Part shown: positions 16,234-26,601 of the stretch, piece by piece
How the letters are laid out: every line of letters starts with the position of its first letter
Numbering within the stretch: the first letter of the stretch is position 1
From: Clostridium punense
Lineage (GTDB): Bacteria; Bacillota; Clostridia; Clostridiales; Clostridiaceae
Direction of reading: 5' to 3'
Assembly: GCF_017874425.1 (NCBI RefSeq)
Contig: NZ_JAGGLL010000014.1
Span: forward strand, 1-64,000
DNA: 64,000 bases
Program-made: the position numbers and the translations under genes
The notes under the pieces: generated by a model
What the model was told of the DNA's origin: nothing
The model's database searches: none
What the model saw: the letters and a program-made list of their open reading frames with translations, nothing else

Positions 16234-16851
16234 TTATACTTCAGTATTGTCTTCAAGATTTTCTTCCATGCTTATATCTTTAAAAATTTCTTGAAGTAGT
16301 TCTTCTTTTCCTTCCTTTTTAAGGGATGAAAAGAATAGTATTTGTTCACTCTTGTCTAAGCTTAAAGTCTCTCTAATTACTTTTGCACTTCTTTGAAGTT
16401 CATTCTTTGTAAGCTTATCCTTTTTAGTTGCTACTATAACAACCCCATAACCATAATGCTTTATCCAGTTGTACATAAGTACATCATCACCTGTAGGTTT
16501 ATGTCTAGAGTCAACTAAAAGCATAACTTTCTTTAGCTGTGGCCTATTTATTAGATATTGTTCCATCATTTTTCCCCAGCCTGCTTTTTCACTTTTAGAA
16601 ACCTTAGCATAACCATAACCTGGTAAGTCAACAAAATAAAACTCATTATTAATTAAAAAGAAATTAATTAACCTAGTTTTTCCCGGAGTTCCACTTACCT
16701 TTACAAGTTTTCTCCTATTTGTAAGTGTATTAATTAAGGACGATTTTCCTACATTAGACCTTCCAACGAAGGCAATTTCTAATCTTTGATCTATAGGGTA
16801 TTGGTCTGGCTTAACAGCCGATATAGTAAATTCTGATTGTTTAATTTCCAT
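16234..16851 (-). CDS. engB: Ribosome biogenesis GTP-binding protein YihA/YsxC
   Basis: A 205-aa essential GTPase that helps assemble the large ribosomal subunit. G1 is 'GRSNVGKSS' at residues about 30-38, G3 is 'DLPGYG', and G4 is 'TKKDK'. The N-terminal strand '[12 protein letters not shown]' is typical. Its ATG overlaps the end of lon by 11 bases, so the two are co-translated; this lon-engB order is common in Clostridia. Confidence 0.95.
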   Translation of the reverse strand: MEIKQSEFTISAVKPDQYPIDQRLEIAFVGRSNVGKSSLINTLTNRRKLVKVSGTPGKTRLINFFLINNEFYFVDLPGYGYAKVSKSEKAGWGKMMEQYLINRPQLKKVMLLVDSRHKPTGDDVLMYNWIKHYGYGVVIVATKKDKLTKNELQRSAKVIRETLSLDKSEQILFFSSLKKEGKEELLQEIFKDISMEENLEDNTEV

Positions 16852-19174
16852 CTTCTATCTCTCCAATTAATGCATTTTGTAGTACATCTTCAACCTTGTC
16901 AGCAACTATAAATTTAATTTTTGACTTTACTAACTTTGGCACTTTTTCTAAGTCTTTTTTATTATCTTTTGGTATAATAACAGTTTTTATTCCCATTCTA
17001 TAAGCTGCCAAACTTTTTTCTTTTAGCCCTCCTATAGGTAGAACTCTTCCTGTTAACGTAATTTCTCCTGTCATTGCTACCTTATGATTAACTTTCTTGC
17101 CACTTAAAGCAGAAATCATTGCAGTAATCATTGTTACTCCTGCTGAAGGTCCATCTTTAGGAATAGCTCCTTCTGGAATATGGATATGAATATCCTTTTT
17201 CTTATGGAAGTCTTTATTGATACCGTATTTTTCAGCATTGGCCCTAACATAGCTATACCCGGCTTTGGCTGACTCCTTCATTACATCACCAAGCTGTCCA
17301 GTCAATTGCAATTTACCATCACCATCCATTACAGTGACTTCCACAGGAAGAGTATCTCCACCATATCCAGTCCATGCCAGTCCTGTTACTACTCCCACTT
17401 TGTCTTCTTTGTCTAAGTCATCATAGGTATAGATTATAGGGCCTAAATACTTCTTAACCGTATTTCCATTTATGGTAATTAACTCTTTCTCGTTTTCTAC
17501 TAAATCTGTAATGGCTTTTCTAATAACAGAAGCCATTTTCCTTTCAAGAGTTCTAACTCCTGTTTCTCGAGTGTAATTTTCAACTAATGTGCTAATAGCA
17601 TTGTCCTGAAAAATAAATTTATCAGCTGTTATATTATGTTCTTTTAATAATTTTGGAAGAAGATGTTCCTTTGCAATATGGAACTTCTCCTCTGTGGTGT
17701 ACCCAGAAACTTCTATAATTTCCATTCTATCTAGTAATGGTCTTGATACTCCTTCTAAAGAGTTTGCTGTAGTAATAAACATTACTTTTGACAAATCAAA
17801 ATCTAATTCTAAGTAATGGTCTCTAAAAGTAGAATTTTGCTCACTATCTAGCACTTCAAGCAATGAATCAGCTAAGCTCCCTTTAAAATCCGCTCCCATC
17901 TTGTCTATTTCATCAAGTAAAAAAAGTGGATTTTTATATCCTGCTTGCTTCATACCATAAATTATTCTGCCTGGGATGGCACCTACATAGGTTTTTCTAT
18001 GTCCTCTTATCTCTGCTTCATCTTTTACTCCACCAAGACTCATTCTAACAAATTTTCTTCCAAGACAATTTGCTACGGATTTAGCAATTGAAGTTTTACC
18101 TACTCCAGGCGGACCTACTAAACAAAGTATTGGCCCTTTAAGGGTTTTACTGATTTTCCTTACAGCTAAATACTCAATTATTCTTTCTTTAACATCTTCC
18201 AATCCATAATGTTCCTTATCTAGAATAGTTCTTGCATTTTTTAGGTCTAAATTATCTTTTGTAAGTTTATTCCAAGGCAAATCTAGTATCCAATCTAAAT
18301 AAGTTTTAATTACTGCGCTTTCTTGGCTACCAGGACCAGTACTTTTTAGTCTATTAAACTCATATAAAGCTTTTTCTTTTACATCCTTTGGAAGTTTAGA
18401 CTTGTGAATTTTTTCCTCATACTGCTTCATTTCATTATTTTCTTCATCATCATCGCCTAGTTCTTCCTGAATAACTCTTAGTTGTTCTCTAAGATAAAAT
18501 TCTTTTTGCACTCTACTAATTTTACTTTTTATCTTTGTGCCAATGCTTTTTTCTATTTTAAGAACTTCTATTTCATTTTTAATAATTACTAGTAACTTTT
18601 CTAGTCTTTCTTTTACATCAACTATTTCTATGAGTTCTTGCTTGGTATCAGTTTTCAACATTAAGAAAGCCCCTATAATATCGCAGTATCTTCCTAAGCC
18701 ATCTTCTTCTTCTAACTCTGTAAATATTTCATTTAAGCTCTCTCCACTTAATTCTAAATATTCATCAAAAGCTTTATCAATTGATTTTTTATAGGCCTCA
18801 CATACATTTTCATCCTCACAAGGAATATCTTCTAAAACTTTAATTTCTCCATAAAACATGGCCTCACCTTCTATGAATTCATTAAGCTTACCTCTCTGCT
18901 CACCTTCAACTAAAACTCTTAGCTGATCTCCCGGAAGTTTTACAAATTGTTTTATGTAACATATTGTACCTATATTATATATTTCTTCAGCACTTGGCTC
19001 TTCAATTTTTGCATCCTTTTGAGCCACTAAAAAAATTTTTTGATCCTTTGACATTGCCTCTTCCACTGCTGCAACTGATTTTTCTCTTCCTACATCAAAA
19101 TGTAAAACCATATGCGGAAAAATATTTACTCCCCTTAATGGTATTACAGGAAGCTTTAATAAGTTATTATCCAT
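16841..19174 (-). CDS. lon: ATP-dependent protease La
   Basis: A 777-aa cytosolic AAA+ serine protease of normal length. The N-terminal LON substrate domain (about 1-200) opens '[15 protein letters not shown]'. Walker A is 'GPPGVGKTS' near residue 353 and Walker B is '[11 protein letters not shown]'. The catalytic serine is in '[10 protein letters not shown]' and the catalytic lysine in '[10 protein letters not shown]'. It degrades misfolded and regulatory proteins. It follows lonB at a distance of about 490 bases and is fused translationally to engB. I see no CtsR or CIRCE operator upstream. Confidence 0.97.
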   Translation of the reverse strand: MDNNLLKLPVIPLRGVNIFPHMVLHFDVGREKSVAAVEEAMSKDQKIFLVAQKDAKIEEPSAEEIYNIGTICYIKQFVKLPGDQLRVLVEGEQRGKLNEFIEGEAMFYGEIKVLEDIPCEDENVCEAYKKSIDKAFDEYLELSGESLNEIFTELEEEDGLGRYCDIIGAFLMLKTDTKQELIEIVDVKERLEKLLVIIKNEIEVLKIEKSIGTKIKSKISRVQKEFYLREQLRVIQEELGDDDEENNEMKQYEEKIHKSKLPKDVKEKALYEFNRLKSTGPGSQESAVIKTYLDWILDLPWNKLTKDNLDLKNARTILDKEHYGLEDVKERIIEYLAVRKISKTLKGPILCLVGPPGVGKTSIAKSVANCLGRKFVRMSLGGVKDEAEIRGHRKTYVGAIPGRIIYGMKQAGYKNPLFLLDEIDKMGADFKGSLADSLLEVLDSEQNSTFRDHYLELDFDLSKVMFITTANSLEGVSRPLLDRMEIIEVSGYTTEEKFHIAKEHLLPKLLKEHNITADKFIFQDNAISTLVENYTRETGVRTLERKMASVIRKAITDLVENEKELITINGNTVKKYLGPIIYTYDDLDKEDKVGVVTGLAWTGYGGDTLPVEVTVMDGDGKLQLTGQLGDVMKESAKAGYSYVRANAEKYGINKDFHKKKDIHIHIPEGAIPKDGPSAGVTMITAMISALSGKKVNHKVAMTGEITLTGRVLPIGGLKEKSLAAYRMGIKTVIIPKDNKKDLEKVPKLVKSKIKFIVADKVEDVLQNALIGEIEDGN

Positions 19175-19519
19175 TATTCTTCCCTCTTTTCTATTTGCGT
19201 CTAATTAGTAGTTAACCATATATCTATTAGTTCATCTTTATAAGTATTTCTAAAACATAGATTATATGTAAAAGATCTTTTCTATCATAGAATAAGATTT
19301 ATAAAAGCATCATTATTAAAACTACTCTATATAGTTTGTTCCGTATTGTAAAGCTTATTATTCCATTATAACAAGACTTTATATATTATACATATAAAAG
19401 ATATTTTTTTCAATTATATTGGTTTAATTTGTTATTTTTTCACCAATAACTCCCATGATTAAATTATATTCATCTCTAATATCTCTACTTATATTGTAGA
19501 CAATATTAACTGATAATAT
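19175..19519. other. Intergenic region upstream of lon
   Basis: About 345 AT-rich bases, presumably holding the lon promoter. No gene or known regulatory RNA seen. I looked for heat-shock operators and found none. Confidence 0.4.
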
Positions 19520-19567
19520 AAAAATAGAGTTTAGTACATGATTTCATTAAAATAATGCACTAAACTC
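19520..19567 (-). terminator. Terminator of lonB
   Basis: Arms GAGTTTAGT (19527-19535) and ACTAAACTC (19559-19567) around a 23-base loop with further pairing. On the minus strand TATTTTTAT follows. It lies about 90 bases past the lonB stop. Confidence 0.65.
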
Positions 19568-19660
19568 TTAAACTATATTATTAAAAATATCTCTATATCT
19601 CATATCTATTGGATACTTTAGTTATGTAAACCTAAGTTAAAATCAATTAAGAAGTTTCAT

Positions 19661-21352
19661 CTAAGCATCAAGAGAAGTCGCAGATAAAATATCTACCTTT
19701 TGTTCAATATTTTCAACAGTTATATGGAAAATTTGTTCATCCATTATTGCTTCTTCTATAACTTCTTTTATTGATGACACAGGTATTATTTTAACTCCTT
19801 CTAAGGCTGCGAAACTATCTTGCCAGTTATCCTTTGGAATAAGCACTTTAGTTGCACCAGCCTTTTTTGCTGCTTGAACCTTTGCATTTACCCCTCCTAC
19901 TGGTTTTACCAATCCATGAATTGATATTTCTCCTGTCATTGCAATATTATTATCTACGCATTTTCCCGTTATAGCGCTATATACTGCAGTGGTTATGGCA
20001 ATTCCTGCAGAAGGTCCATCCACAGGAGCACCCCCTGGAAAATTTATATGTATATCATATCCTTTTGTGTCTAGGTTGTAAAACTTTTCTAGGACAGTAA
20101 TTACATTTTCAGTAGAGCATTTTGCAGTACTTTTTCTCCTCATTTTTTTATTACCTCCACTGATTTCTTCTTCTTCTACTATACCAGTAATTCTTACTTC
20201 TCCATCCTTATTCTTAGATTTCATAGCACTTGCCTCTATTTCCATTACGGCTCCCATGTTGGCTCCATACACAGCTAATCCATTAACATAACCAATTTGT
20301 GGTCTTTCATTTATCTTTTTATCTGGCCTTGGTGAATATTGACCATTTTCAATTACCCACTCTATATCGCTAACGGTAACTGTTGTTCTTTCTTCGTTTA
20401 TTGCAATGCCTGAAGCTAATTGAATAAGATTTACTGCATCTCTACCATTTGTAGCATACTTTCCAACAATTTCAGCGGCTTTTTCTTCAAGAATTAATCC
20501 AATTTTACTCATGGCTTTTCTTGCAATAACTTCAATTTCTTCCGGTTGTAATCCTCTGAAGAATATCTCAACACATCTTGATCTTATGGCTGGTATAATT
20601 TCTTCTGGACTTCTTGTTGTCGCTCCTATAAGTCTAAAATCAGCAGGTAACCCTTCATCAAATATTTCTTTAATATATGATGGCATATTAGGATCTTCCG
20701 AGTTATAGTAAGCACTATCTAAAAAAACTTTTCTATCTTCTAATACCTTTAATAACTTATTCATTTCAATTGGATGAAGCTCACCTATTTCATCAATAAA
20801 TAAAACTCCTCCGTGTGCCTTTGTAACAGCGCCTGGTTTTGGTTGTGGTACCCCAGCAACTCCTAAGGGCCCTGCACCTTGATATATTGGATCATGAACA
20901 GAGCCTATTAGTGGGTCAGCTATTCCACGCTCATCAAATCTAATAGTTGTAGCATCTATTTCTACAAATTTAGCTTGCTGACCAAAAGGAGATGTAAGTC
21001 TTCTCTTTGCATCTTCTAAAACTAATCTTGCAGCAGCAGTTTTTCCAACCCCTGGTGGCCCGTAAATTATAACATGCTGTGGGTTAGGTCCACAAATAGC
21101 AGCTTGTAATGCTTTAATACCCTTTTCTTGACCTATTATATCTTCAAACTTTGATGGCCTGCTTTTTTCTGTTAAAGGTTCTGAAAGAGCAATACTTTTT
21201 AATCTTCTTAAATTTTCAATTTCCTTTGCATTTTCTTTATTAATAACTACTTTAGAACTTTGTTGTCCTTTCAAGGCATTAAAAAAGTATAAGCCTATTA
21301 CCACTGTAAAAAACAGTTGAATTAACATAATTATTACTGTTGCTGATCCCAT
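19661..21352 (-). CDS. lonB: ATP-dependent protease LonB (sporulation type)
   Basis: A 563-aa membrane-anchored Lon. Residues 1-25 are a transmembrane segment ('VIIMLIQLFFTVVIGLYFF'). The AAA+ domain has Walker A 'GPPGVGKT' and Walker B 'GVLFIDEIGEL'. The protease domain has the catalytic serine in 'DGPSAGIAIT' and lysine in 'GGVNAKVQAA'. It lacks the large LON N-domain, as in the Bacillus LonB expressed in the forespore under sigma-F. The best ribosome binding site (21385-21397) is 36 bases from the ATG, but a perfect hairpin lies between them. The tig-clpP-clpX-lonB-lon order is conserved in Clostridia. Confidence 0.95.
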   Translation of the reverse strand: MGSATVIIMLIQLFFTVVIGLYFFNALKGQQSSKVVINKENAKEIENLRRLKSIALSEPLTEKSRPSKFEDIIGQEKGIKALQAAICGPNPQHVIIYGPPGVGKTAAARLVLEDAKRRLTSPFGQQAKFVEIDATTIRFDERGIADPLIGSVHDPIYQGAGPLGVAGVPQPKPGAVTKAHGGVLFIDEIGELHPIEMNKLLKVLEDRKVFLDSAYYNSEDPNMPSYIKEIFDEGLPADFRLIGATTRSPEEIIPAIRSRCVEIFFRGLQPEEIEVIARKAMSKIGLILEEKAAEIVGKYATNGRDAVNLIQLASGIAINEERTTVTVSDIEWVIENGQYSPRPDKKINERPQIGYVNGLAVYGANMGAVMEIEASAMKSKNKDGEVRITGIVEEEEISGGNKKMRRKSTAKCSTENVITVLEKFYNLDTKGYDIHINFPGGAPVDGPSAGIAITTAVYSAITGKCVDNNIAMTGEISIHGLVKPVGGVNAKVQAAKKAGATKVLIPKDNWQDSFAALEGVKIIPVSSIKEVIEEAIMDEQIFHITVENIEQKVDILSATSLDA

Positions 21353-21359
21353 AAATATT

Positions 21360-21384
21360 TTAGTTTAATACCATATTAAACTAA
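21360..21384 (-). promoter_or_regulatory. lonB: Hairpin between the ribosome binding site and start of lonB
   Basis: Arms TTAGTTTAATA and TATTAAACTAA around TGG, 11 perfect pairs. Upstream on the transcript is GGGAGGG (within 21385-21397), and downstream AATATTT then ATG. With the hairpin folded, the binding site would sit about 11 bases from the ATG; unfolded, about 36. No other good binding site precedes this start. Confidence 0.6.
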
Positions 21385-21501
21385 CTTCCCTCCCTTTATG
21401 TTATTTAATTTACTCTTGTATTTCTATTCTTTACATTTAAGTGGATTTATATTCTAAATTATAGAAAATATTGTAATTATCATATTATGTTTTAATACAA
21501 A

Positions 21502-21531
21502 AAAAATAGCAAGACAAATCTTGCTATTTTT
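21502..21531 (-). terminator. Terminator of clpP-clpX
   Basis: Arms AAAATAGCAAGA and TCTTGCTATTTT around CAAA. A T run follows on the minus strand. It lies 40 bases past the clpX stop. Confidence 0.9.
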
Positions 21532-21571
21532 ACATATCCTTAGAAAATATTCTAAAGATTTTACTCAATTT

Positions 21572-22864
21572 TTAAGCTGGTTCAGATCCTCTTTTGCCCC
21601 TACTCTTGCTTTCAATTTTAAGAGGCTGTCTTTTACCATCCTTCGCTATGACATATTCAGGCTTTTTAGAAACTAATGTATCTTCATGAATTATAACCTT
21701 TTCAATTTCTTCTCTTGAAGGCACTTCAAACATGATATCTTTCATCATTTCTTCAATAATTGCTCTTAGACCTCTTGCACCTGTGTTTCTCTTCATAGCT
21801 TCTTTAGCAATTGCTTTAAGAGCACTTTCATCAAATTCTAGGTGAACATCATCCATTTCTAAAAGCTTCATGTATTGTTTTATTAAAGCATTCTTAGGCT
21901 CTCTTAATATACTCACTAGAGCTTCTTCATCAAGAGCTTCCAAAGTTACAATTATTGGTAACCTTCCTACAAACTCTGGAATCAAGCCAAACTTTAGTAA
22001 ATCACCTGGCATAATTTGCTTTAATAACGCCCCTACATCTTTATTTTCTTTAGATTGCACTTCTGCTCCAAATCCAATAGATGACTTCTGAGTTCTTTTT
22101 GTTATAATCTTTTCAAGGCCATCAAAAGCTCCTCCACAAATAAATAATATATTAGATGTATTTATTTGAATAAACTCTTGATGTGGGTGCTTCCTTCCTC
22201 CTTGAGGTGGTACTGATGCCACAGTTCCTTCAAGAATTTTAAGCAATGCTTGTTGCACACCTTCCCCAGATACATCTCTTGTAATTGATGGATTCTCTGA
22301 TTTTCTTGCAATCTTATCAATTTCATCGATATATATTATTCCCTTTTCAGCTCTTTCAACATCATAGTCAGAGTTTTGAATCAATTTTAGAAGTATATTC
22401 TCTACATCTTCACCTACATAGCCAGCCTCTGTTAATGTAGTCGCATCTGCAATGGCAAATGGCACATTAAGCATTTTAGCTAGTGTTTGTGCTAGAAGCG
22501 TTTTACCTGAACCTGTAGGACCTAATAATAATATATTACTTTTTTGTAATTCTACATCTCCATCAGTTATAGGAGAATTTATTCTTTTATAGTGATTATA
22601 CACTGCCACAGCAAGAGATTTTTTTGAGTCATTTTGACCAACTACATATTGATCTAGATACTTTTTAATTTCTTCTGGCTTTGGTAGTGCATCCATGTCA
22701 ATTTGCACGTCTCCCTCACGCTCATCAATGATAATTTCAGAGCAAAGCTCTATACACTCGTCACAAATGTATACCCCAGGTCCTGCAATAAGTCTTCTTA
22801 CTTGTTCCTCACTTTTACCACAGAAGGAACATTTAAACTTTTTCTTTTCATCATTTCTTGGCAT
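21572..22864 (-). CDS. clpX: ClpXP unfoldase subunit ClpX
   Basis: A 430-aa AAA+ unfoldase that feeds substrates to ClpP. The N-terminal zinc domain has two CxxC pairs ('CSFCGKS' and 'CDECIEL'). Walker A is 'GPTGSGKT', the pore loop is 'GYVG' in '[11 protein letters not shown]', Walker B is '[11 protein letters not shown]', and sensor 2 is 'RNTGARGLR'. It follows clpP by 18 bases and is in the same transcript, which ends at a strong terminator. Confidence 0.98.
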   Translation of the reverse strand: MPRNDEKKKFKCSFCGKSEEQVRRLIAGPGVYICDECIELCSEIIIDEREGDVQIDMDALPKPEEIKKYLDQYVVGQNDSKKSLAVAVYNHYKRINSPITDGDVELQKSNILLLGPTGSGKTLLAQTLAKMLNVPFAIADATTLTEAGYVGEDVENILLKLIQNSDYDVERAEKGIIYIDEIDKIARKSENPSITRDVSGEGVQQALLKILEGTVASVPPQGGRKHPHQEFIQINTSNILFICGGAFDGLEKIITKRTQKSSIGFGAEVQSKENKDVGALLKQIMPGDLLKFGLIPEFVGRLPIIVTLEALDEEALVSILREPKNALIKQYMKLLEMDDVHLEFDESALKAIAKEAMKRNTGARGLRAIIEEMMKDIMFEVPSREEIEKVIIHEDTLVSKKPEYVIAKDGKRQPLKIESKSRGKRGSEPA

Positions 22865-22882
22865 GCCGACACCCCTTTAAAG

Positions 22883-23467
22883 CTATTTCTTCTTATCAAT
22901 TACCTCATCAATTAATCCATATTCTTTAGCTTCTTCTGCTGACATAAAATAATCTCTCTCTACATCATTATTGATTTTCTCAATTGGCTGACCTGTTCTT
23001 TCACTTAAAATTCTATTAAGTGTTTCTTTTGTTTTCAAAATTCTTTTTGCATGAATATCGATATCAGTCGCTTGACCTTTAAAACCACCTAATGGTTGGT
23101 GAATCATTATTTCACTATTAGGTAATGCAAATCTTTTTCCTTTTGCTCCAGACGCTAATAAGAAAGCTCCCATAGATGCTGCCATACCTATACAAATGGT
23201 TGATACATCTGGTTTTATATAATTCATAGTATCATATATTGCCATTCCTGATGTAATTGAACCACCAGGGCTATTTATATATAAGTAAATATCTTTGTCT
23301 GGATCCTCTGATTCTAAAAATAGAAGTTGTGCAACCACTAAGCTAGCAGTTGTATCATTAACTTCATCTCCTAAGAAAATTATTCTTTCTTTTAAAAGCC
23401 TTGAATAAATATCATAAGATCTTTCACCTTTTCCAGTTTGCTCTACTACCATTGGAACTAAACTCAT
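22883..23467 (-). CDS. clpP: ATP-dependent Clp protease proteolytic subunit
   Basis: A 194-aa serine protease forming the ClpXP barrel. The catalytic triad is visible as Ser98 in 'GMAASMG', His123 in 'MIHQPLGG' and Asp172 in 'RDYFMS'. 'YINSPGGS' is the oxyanion region. Length and start are standard. It lies between tig, from which a stem-loop separates it, and clpX. Confidence 0.98.
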   Translation of the reverse strand: MSLVPMVVEQTGKGERSYDIYSRLLKERIIFLGDEVNDTTASLVVAQLLFLESEDPDKDIYLYINSPGGSITSGMAIYDTMNYIKPDVSTICIGMAASMGAFLLASGAKGKRFALPNSEIMIHQPLGGFKGQATDIDIHAKRILKTKETLNRILSERTGQPIEKINNDVERDYFMSAEEAKEYGLIDEVIDKKK

Positions 23468-23550
23468 AAAATACCCTCCTCAATGCAATAAAAATTAAGT
23501 TATAGTTAAATTTTATCCTTATTATACTTTTTTAACCTTATTTATTTAAA

Positions 23551-23580
23551 ATTAATTGCCAGCATGTACTGGCAATTAAT
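23551..23580 (-). terminator. Terminator after tig
   Basis: A perfect 12-bp stem (ATTAATTGCCAG, loop CATGTA, complementary arm). TTTTAAAT follows on the minus strand. It could allow partial read-through into clpP. Confidence 0.7.
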
Positions 23581-23603
23581 TAATGTTTACTATATGAGAG
23601 TTA

Positions 23604-24896
23604 TTATAAGGATTTGCTATTCTCTAATATAAACTCTTTAACCTTTTCATTGATTATCTCAACTTCAAGGTAATCTCTTTGTACTTTTGCTAAACGTTCA
23701 GCAGTTTTTTCTACCTCTTCGCCATTGGAATAAGCAGCAGCTATTTCTTTAGCTTTATTATTGATTTCTTCTTGTGATACAGCTATATTTTCTGCAGCAG
23801 CAATTTTTCCAATTACTAAATCAGTTTTTACTTTATTAGCAGCAACATCTTGCATTTGCTCTCTAAACTTCTCTTCAGTAGTGTTTGTAAACTTGTAATA
23901 AGTTTGTAAATCAAGGCCTTGATATTTTAGTCTCATTTCTAAGTCCTGAACCATTCCGTCAAGCTCTCTATTTACCATAGCTTGTGGAATATCCACTTTT
24001 GCATTGGAAACAACTTTTTCAACAACTGCATTTTCAAATTCAGTTGTTGCTTTTAAATCATTAGCTGATTGAATTTTTTCTTTTATGTCATTTCTTAATT
24101 CTTCTAGTGTTTCAAATTCTGAAACTTCGCTAGCAAATGCATCATCTATAGCTGGTAATTCTTTTTTCTTTATAGCTTTGATGGTAACTTCAAATTTTGC
24201 TGGCTTTCCGTTAAGCTCTTCTCTTCCATATTGCTCTGGGAATTTAACATTAACATCTTTAGATTCCCCAACCTTTAAACCAACTAATTGTTCTTCAAAA
24301 GTATCAATGAAAGTTCCTGAACCAATTTCTAATTCATAATCTTGACCTTCTCCACCTTCAAAAGCAACTTCATCAATAAATCCTTTAAAGTCTATTACAG
24401 CTATGTCGCCATTTTCAACAGCGCCTTCTTCTTTATTTTCAACTCTTGCATTTTGAGTTTGTAATTCTTTTAATCTATTTTCAACATCTTCATCTGATAC
24501 TGAATAAGTCTCTTTCTTAACCTCTACTCCTTTATACTCTCCAAGCTCTACCTCTGGCATTACTGGTACAGTAGCTGTATAAACAAAATCTTTGCCTTCT
24601 CCAATTTCAACTACATCTATTGATGGATAGTCTACAGGATTGATGTTGTTTTCTACTAACACTTGTGGGTATGTAGTTTCATATATAAAGTTTATAGCAT
24701 CCTCATATAATGCTCCTTCACCATAGTATTTTTTTACTATATGCATTGGAGCTTTTCCTTTTCTGAACCCTGGTATATTAAATCTATTTGCATTTTTAGC
24801 ATAAGATTTTTTTAAAGCCTCATTAAATTTTTCTGCTTCAACTGTTACTTCAAACTTTACAACGTTGTTCTCTAATTTCTCCATTTTAACGTTCAT
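23604..24896 (-). CDS. tig: Trigger factor
   Basis: A 430-aa ribosome-bound chaperone and peptidyl-prolyl isomerase. The ribosome-binding signature is '[11 protein letters not shown]' near residue 42. The FKBP-like domain (about 150-240) has '[11 protein letters not shown]' and '[12 protein letters not shown]'. The remainder is the helical C-terminal domain. AGGAGG precedes the ATG. First gene of the tig-clpP-clpX block. Confidence 0.97.
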   Translation of the reverse strand: MNVKMEKLENNVVKFEVTVEAEKFNEALKKSYAKNANRFNIPGFRKGKAPMHIVKKYYGEGALYEDAINFIYETTYPQVLVENNINPVDYPSIDVVEIGEGKDFVYTATVPVMPEVELGEYKGVEVKKETYSVSDEDVENRLKELQTQNARVENKEEGAVENGDIAVIDFKGFIDEVAFEGGEGQDYELEIGSGTFIDTFEEQLVGLKVGESKDVNVKFPEQYGREELNGKPAKFEVTIKAIKKKELPAIDDAFASEVSEFETLEELRNDIKEKIQSANDLKATTEFENAVVEKVVSNAKVDIPQAMVNRELDGMVQDLEMRLKYQGLDLQTYYKFTNTTEEKFREQMQDVAANKVKTDLVIGKIAAAENIAVSQEEINNKAKEIAAAYSNGEEVEKTAERLAKVQRDYLEVEIINEKVKEFILENSKSL

Positions 24897-25100
24897 TATT
24901 TCTTCCTCCTAATAACTGACTAATATTCATTTTAACATTATAACATAAATTACATAAATTAAATAGAACAATGACTATTTTATTGAAAAATATGCAATTT
25001 ATACTATTAACTTAAATAATTTACATCTGTACAGTAAATATACTCCATAAATTATACAATAACTTTATCCATATTTACAAGTTTTTTTCAAAGTTTAAAA

Positions 25101-25907
25101 TTACATAACTATATTACCATTATTATCAATGTACATAGTAGTATTGTCTATTATTAATGTTAATCCTTTAGCATTGATATCTGCGAACTGAAAATCATTC
25201 CCTTTTACCTTAGTATTACTTTTGTGTTGACCTGTAGCAGTGTCAATAATCCATAAATATTTTGTTCCACTATCGTTTATCCATGGCAAATTACTACTAT
25301 ACGCAATGTGTGTATCATCAATAAAGGTTGGTTTTTCAGCCCACACATAGTTCTTGAATTGCTTCATTATTGTTTCTTTCTTAAAAACTTCTTTTTTAGT
25401 TGAAATATATTCTGTTTTTGATAGATTTGTTAAGTTTTTATTTAAATCTGCAATATATATATCTTGTGTAGTATTATTCAAAATAACTACTTTCTCTTTT
25501 GAAGGAGATATATTGTAAATGATATTTCCACTTCCCTTTACTTGCTTAATTTCTTTTTTATCATTATTAATTGCATATATGATGTTTATATTTTCATTTT
25601 CGTTTAAAGTTAAAGAAAATTGTTCTTCTTCAACTGCTGGTTTAACTTCAACATCTGCATCAGAAGAATTCTCATTTACCTTATTTTCCTCTACATTCTC
25701 TATTATTGACTCATCCTTGCTAGTCTCCTTAGAAAATATATTGGTTAAGGAAGCTTTAATATTAGAAACTCCCCCCATTATTTTGCCGCTAAATAACCCA
25801 ACTAAAAGCAACACTATTATAACAGATATTACAGTAGCATATCTTATTCTTCTTTTTCTCAGTTGGTTTCTATAGTTTCTGCTAAACATACTAGGTTTTC
25901 TACGCAC
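25101..25907 (-). CDS. Membrane-anchored protein with beta-propeller-like ectodomain, unknown
   Basis: A 268-aa protein. Its N-terminus is very basic ('RNQLRKRRIRY'). One transmembrane helix 'VISVIIVLLLVGLF' (about 30-45) follows, then a Glu/Asp-rich linker (about 70-110). The ectodomain repeats short strands such as 'NIIYNISPSKEKVVILN', 'HIAYSSNLPWI' and 'KYLWIIDTATGQ', which look like blades of a WD/TolB-type propeller. I start it at the GTG at 25907, because GGAGGG lies 7 bases upstream; the ATG 15 bases further on overlaps that site and cannot use it. No family recognised. It lies alone between tig and pflB. Confidence 0.65.
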   Translation of the reverse strand: MRRKPSMFSRNYRNQLRKRRIRYATVISVIIVLLLVGLFSGKIMGGVSNIKASLTNIFSKETSKDESIIENVEENKVNENSSDADVEVKPAVEEEQFSLTLNENENINIIYAINNDKKEIKQVKGSGNIIYNISPSKEKVVILNNTTQDIYIADLNKNLTNLSKTEYISTKKEVFKKETIMKQFKNYVWAEKPTFIDDTHIAYSSNLPWINDSGTKYLWIIDTATGQHKSNTKVKGNDFQFADINAKGLTLIIDNTTMYIDNNGNIVM

Positions 25908-26601
25908 AAGAAATCCCTCCATTTTATTAAATAGTAATAATATCTATATATTAAAACCTTAATTTGTCTGTGATACCATTAATATAGTAACATTTTAACA
26001 ATAGGTAATCAAACTTATTATAACTCATAATTAGAAATATTAGTATTTTTTTAGCATATTGTTACTAAAATCTAGTGTTTAATTTAAGTTTCACCATTAA
26101 TTTACCATATTATAAATTTATTTATACAGAGTCATACTGTAACATTTCTGTATCATAGTTTATAAAAACTGTACTATTTTATTACAAAGGTAATTGAAAA
26201 TTAATATGTTTTGAATTATATACTTCATAATTTTTTTTAAACACACATATTAATCTGGTTTCCACTCTAATTTCTGCTTGTTTCAAAGTTATAGCCTTCA
26301 TTTATGTGTTTTAGTTTTATTAATAATTAGTGAATAAACATCTCTAAATTTTCTGAATTCTAATGAATCGCAAAAAAGTACTTGAAAGAAAACTGTTTCA
26401 GTTATACAATTATAACAGACAGATGATCTTAGCTAATAAATTAATTATAACAACTATATTTTATGTTTTATTGATCACAATCTGTTATATTTAACAAGTA
26501 AACTGTTATATAAACTACTTTACTTGTTTACATAAATAGGTTATAATAATAATTATTAACAGATATTTATTATTAAACTTTATTGCATAGGAGGAACACA
26601 A
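25908..26601. other. Long regulatory region upstream of pflB
   Basis: About 690 very AT-rich bases without a gene. The last 200 carry four copies of a CTGTTA-type box: TTATAACAG at 26410, CTGTTATAT at 26482 and 26503, and TATTAACAG at 26554. A likely promoter TTTACT-17-TATAAT lies at 26519-26547. No match to the clostridial Rex operator (TTGTTAA-N4-TTAACAA) was found. Confidence 0.5.
26519..26547 (+). promoter_or_regulatory. pflB: Probable promoter of pflB
   Basis: TTTACT (26519-26524), 17-base spacer, TATAAT (26542-26547). Transcription would start near 26554, inside the last of four CTGTTA-type boxes. Confidence 0.5.

Noticed and set aside
16834-25000. CtsR or CIRCE operators before lon, clpP, clpX or tig
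   Set aside because: Read by eye, the leaders show neither the CtsR direct repeat nor the CIRCE inverted repeat.
25908-26601. Rex operator before pflB
   Set aside because: TGTTA and TAACA half-sites occur but never with the spacing of TTGTTAA-N4-TTAACAA.
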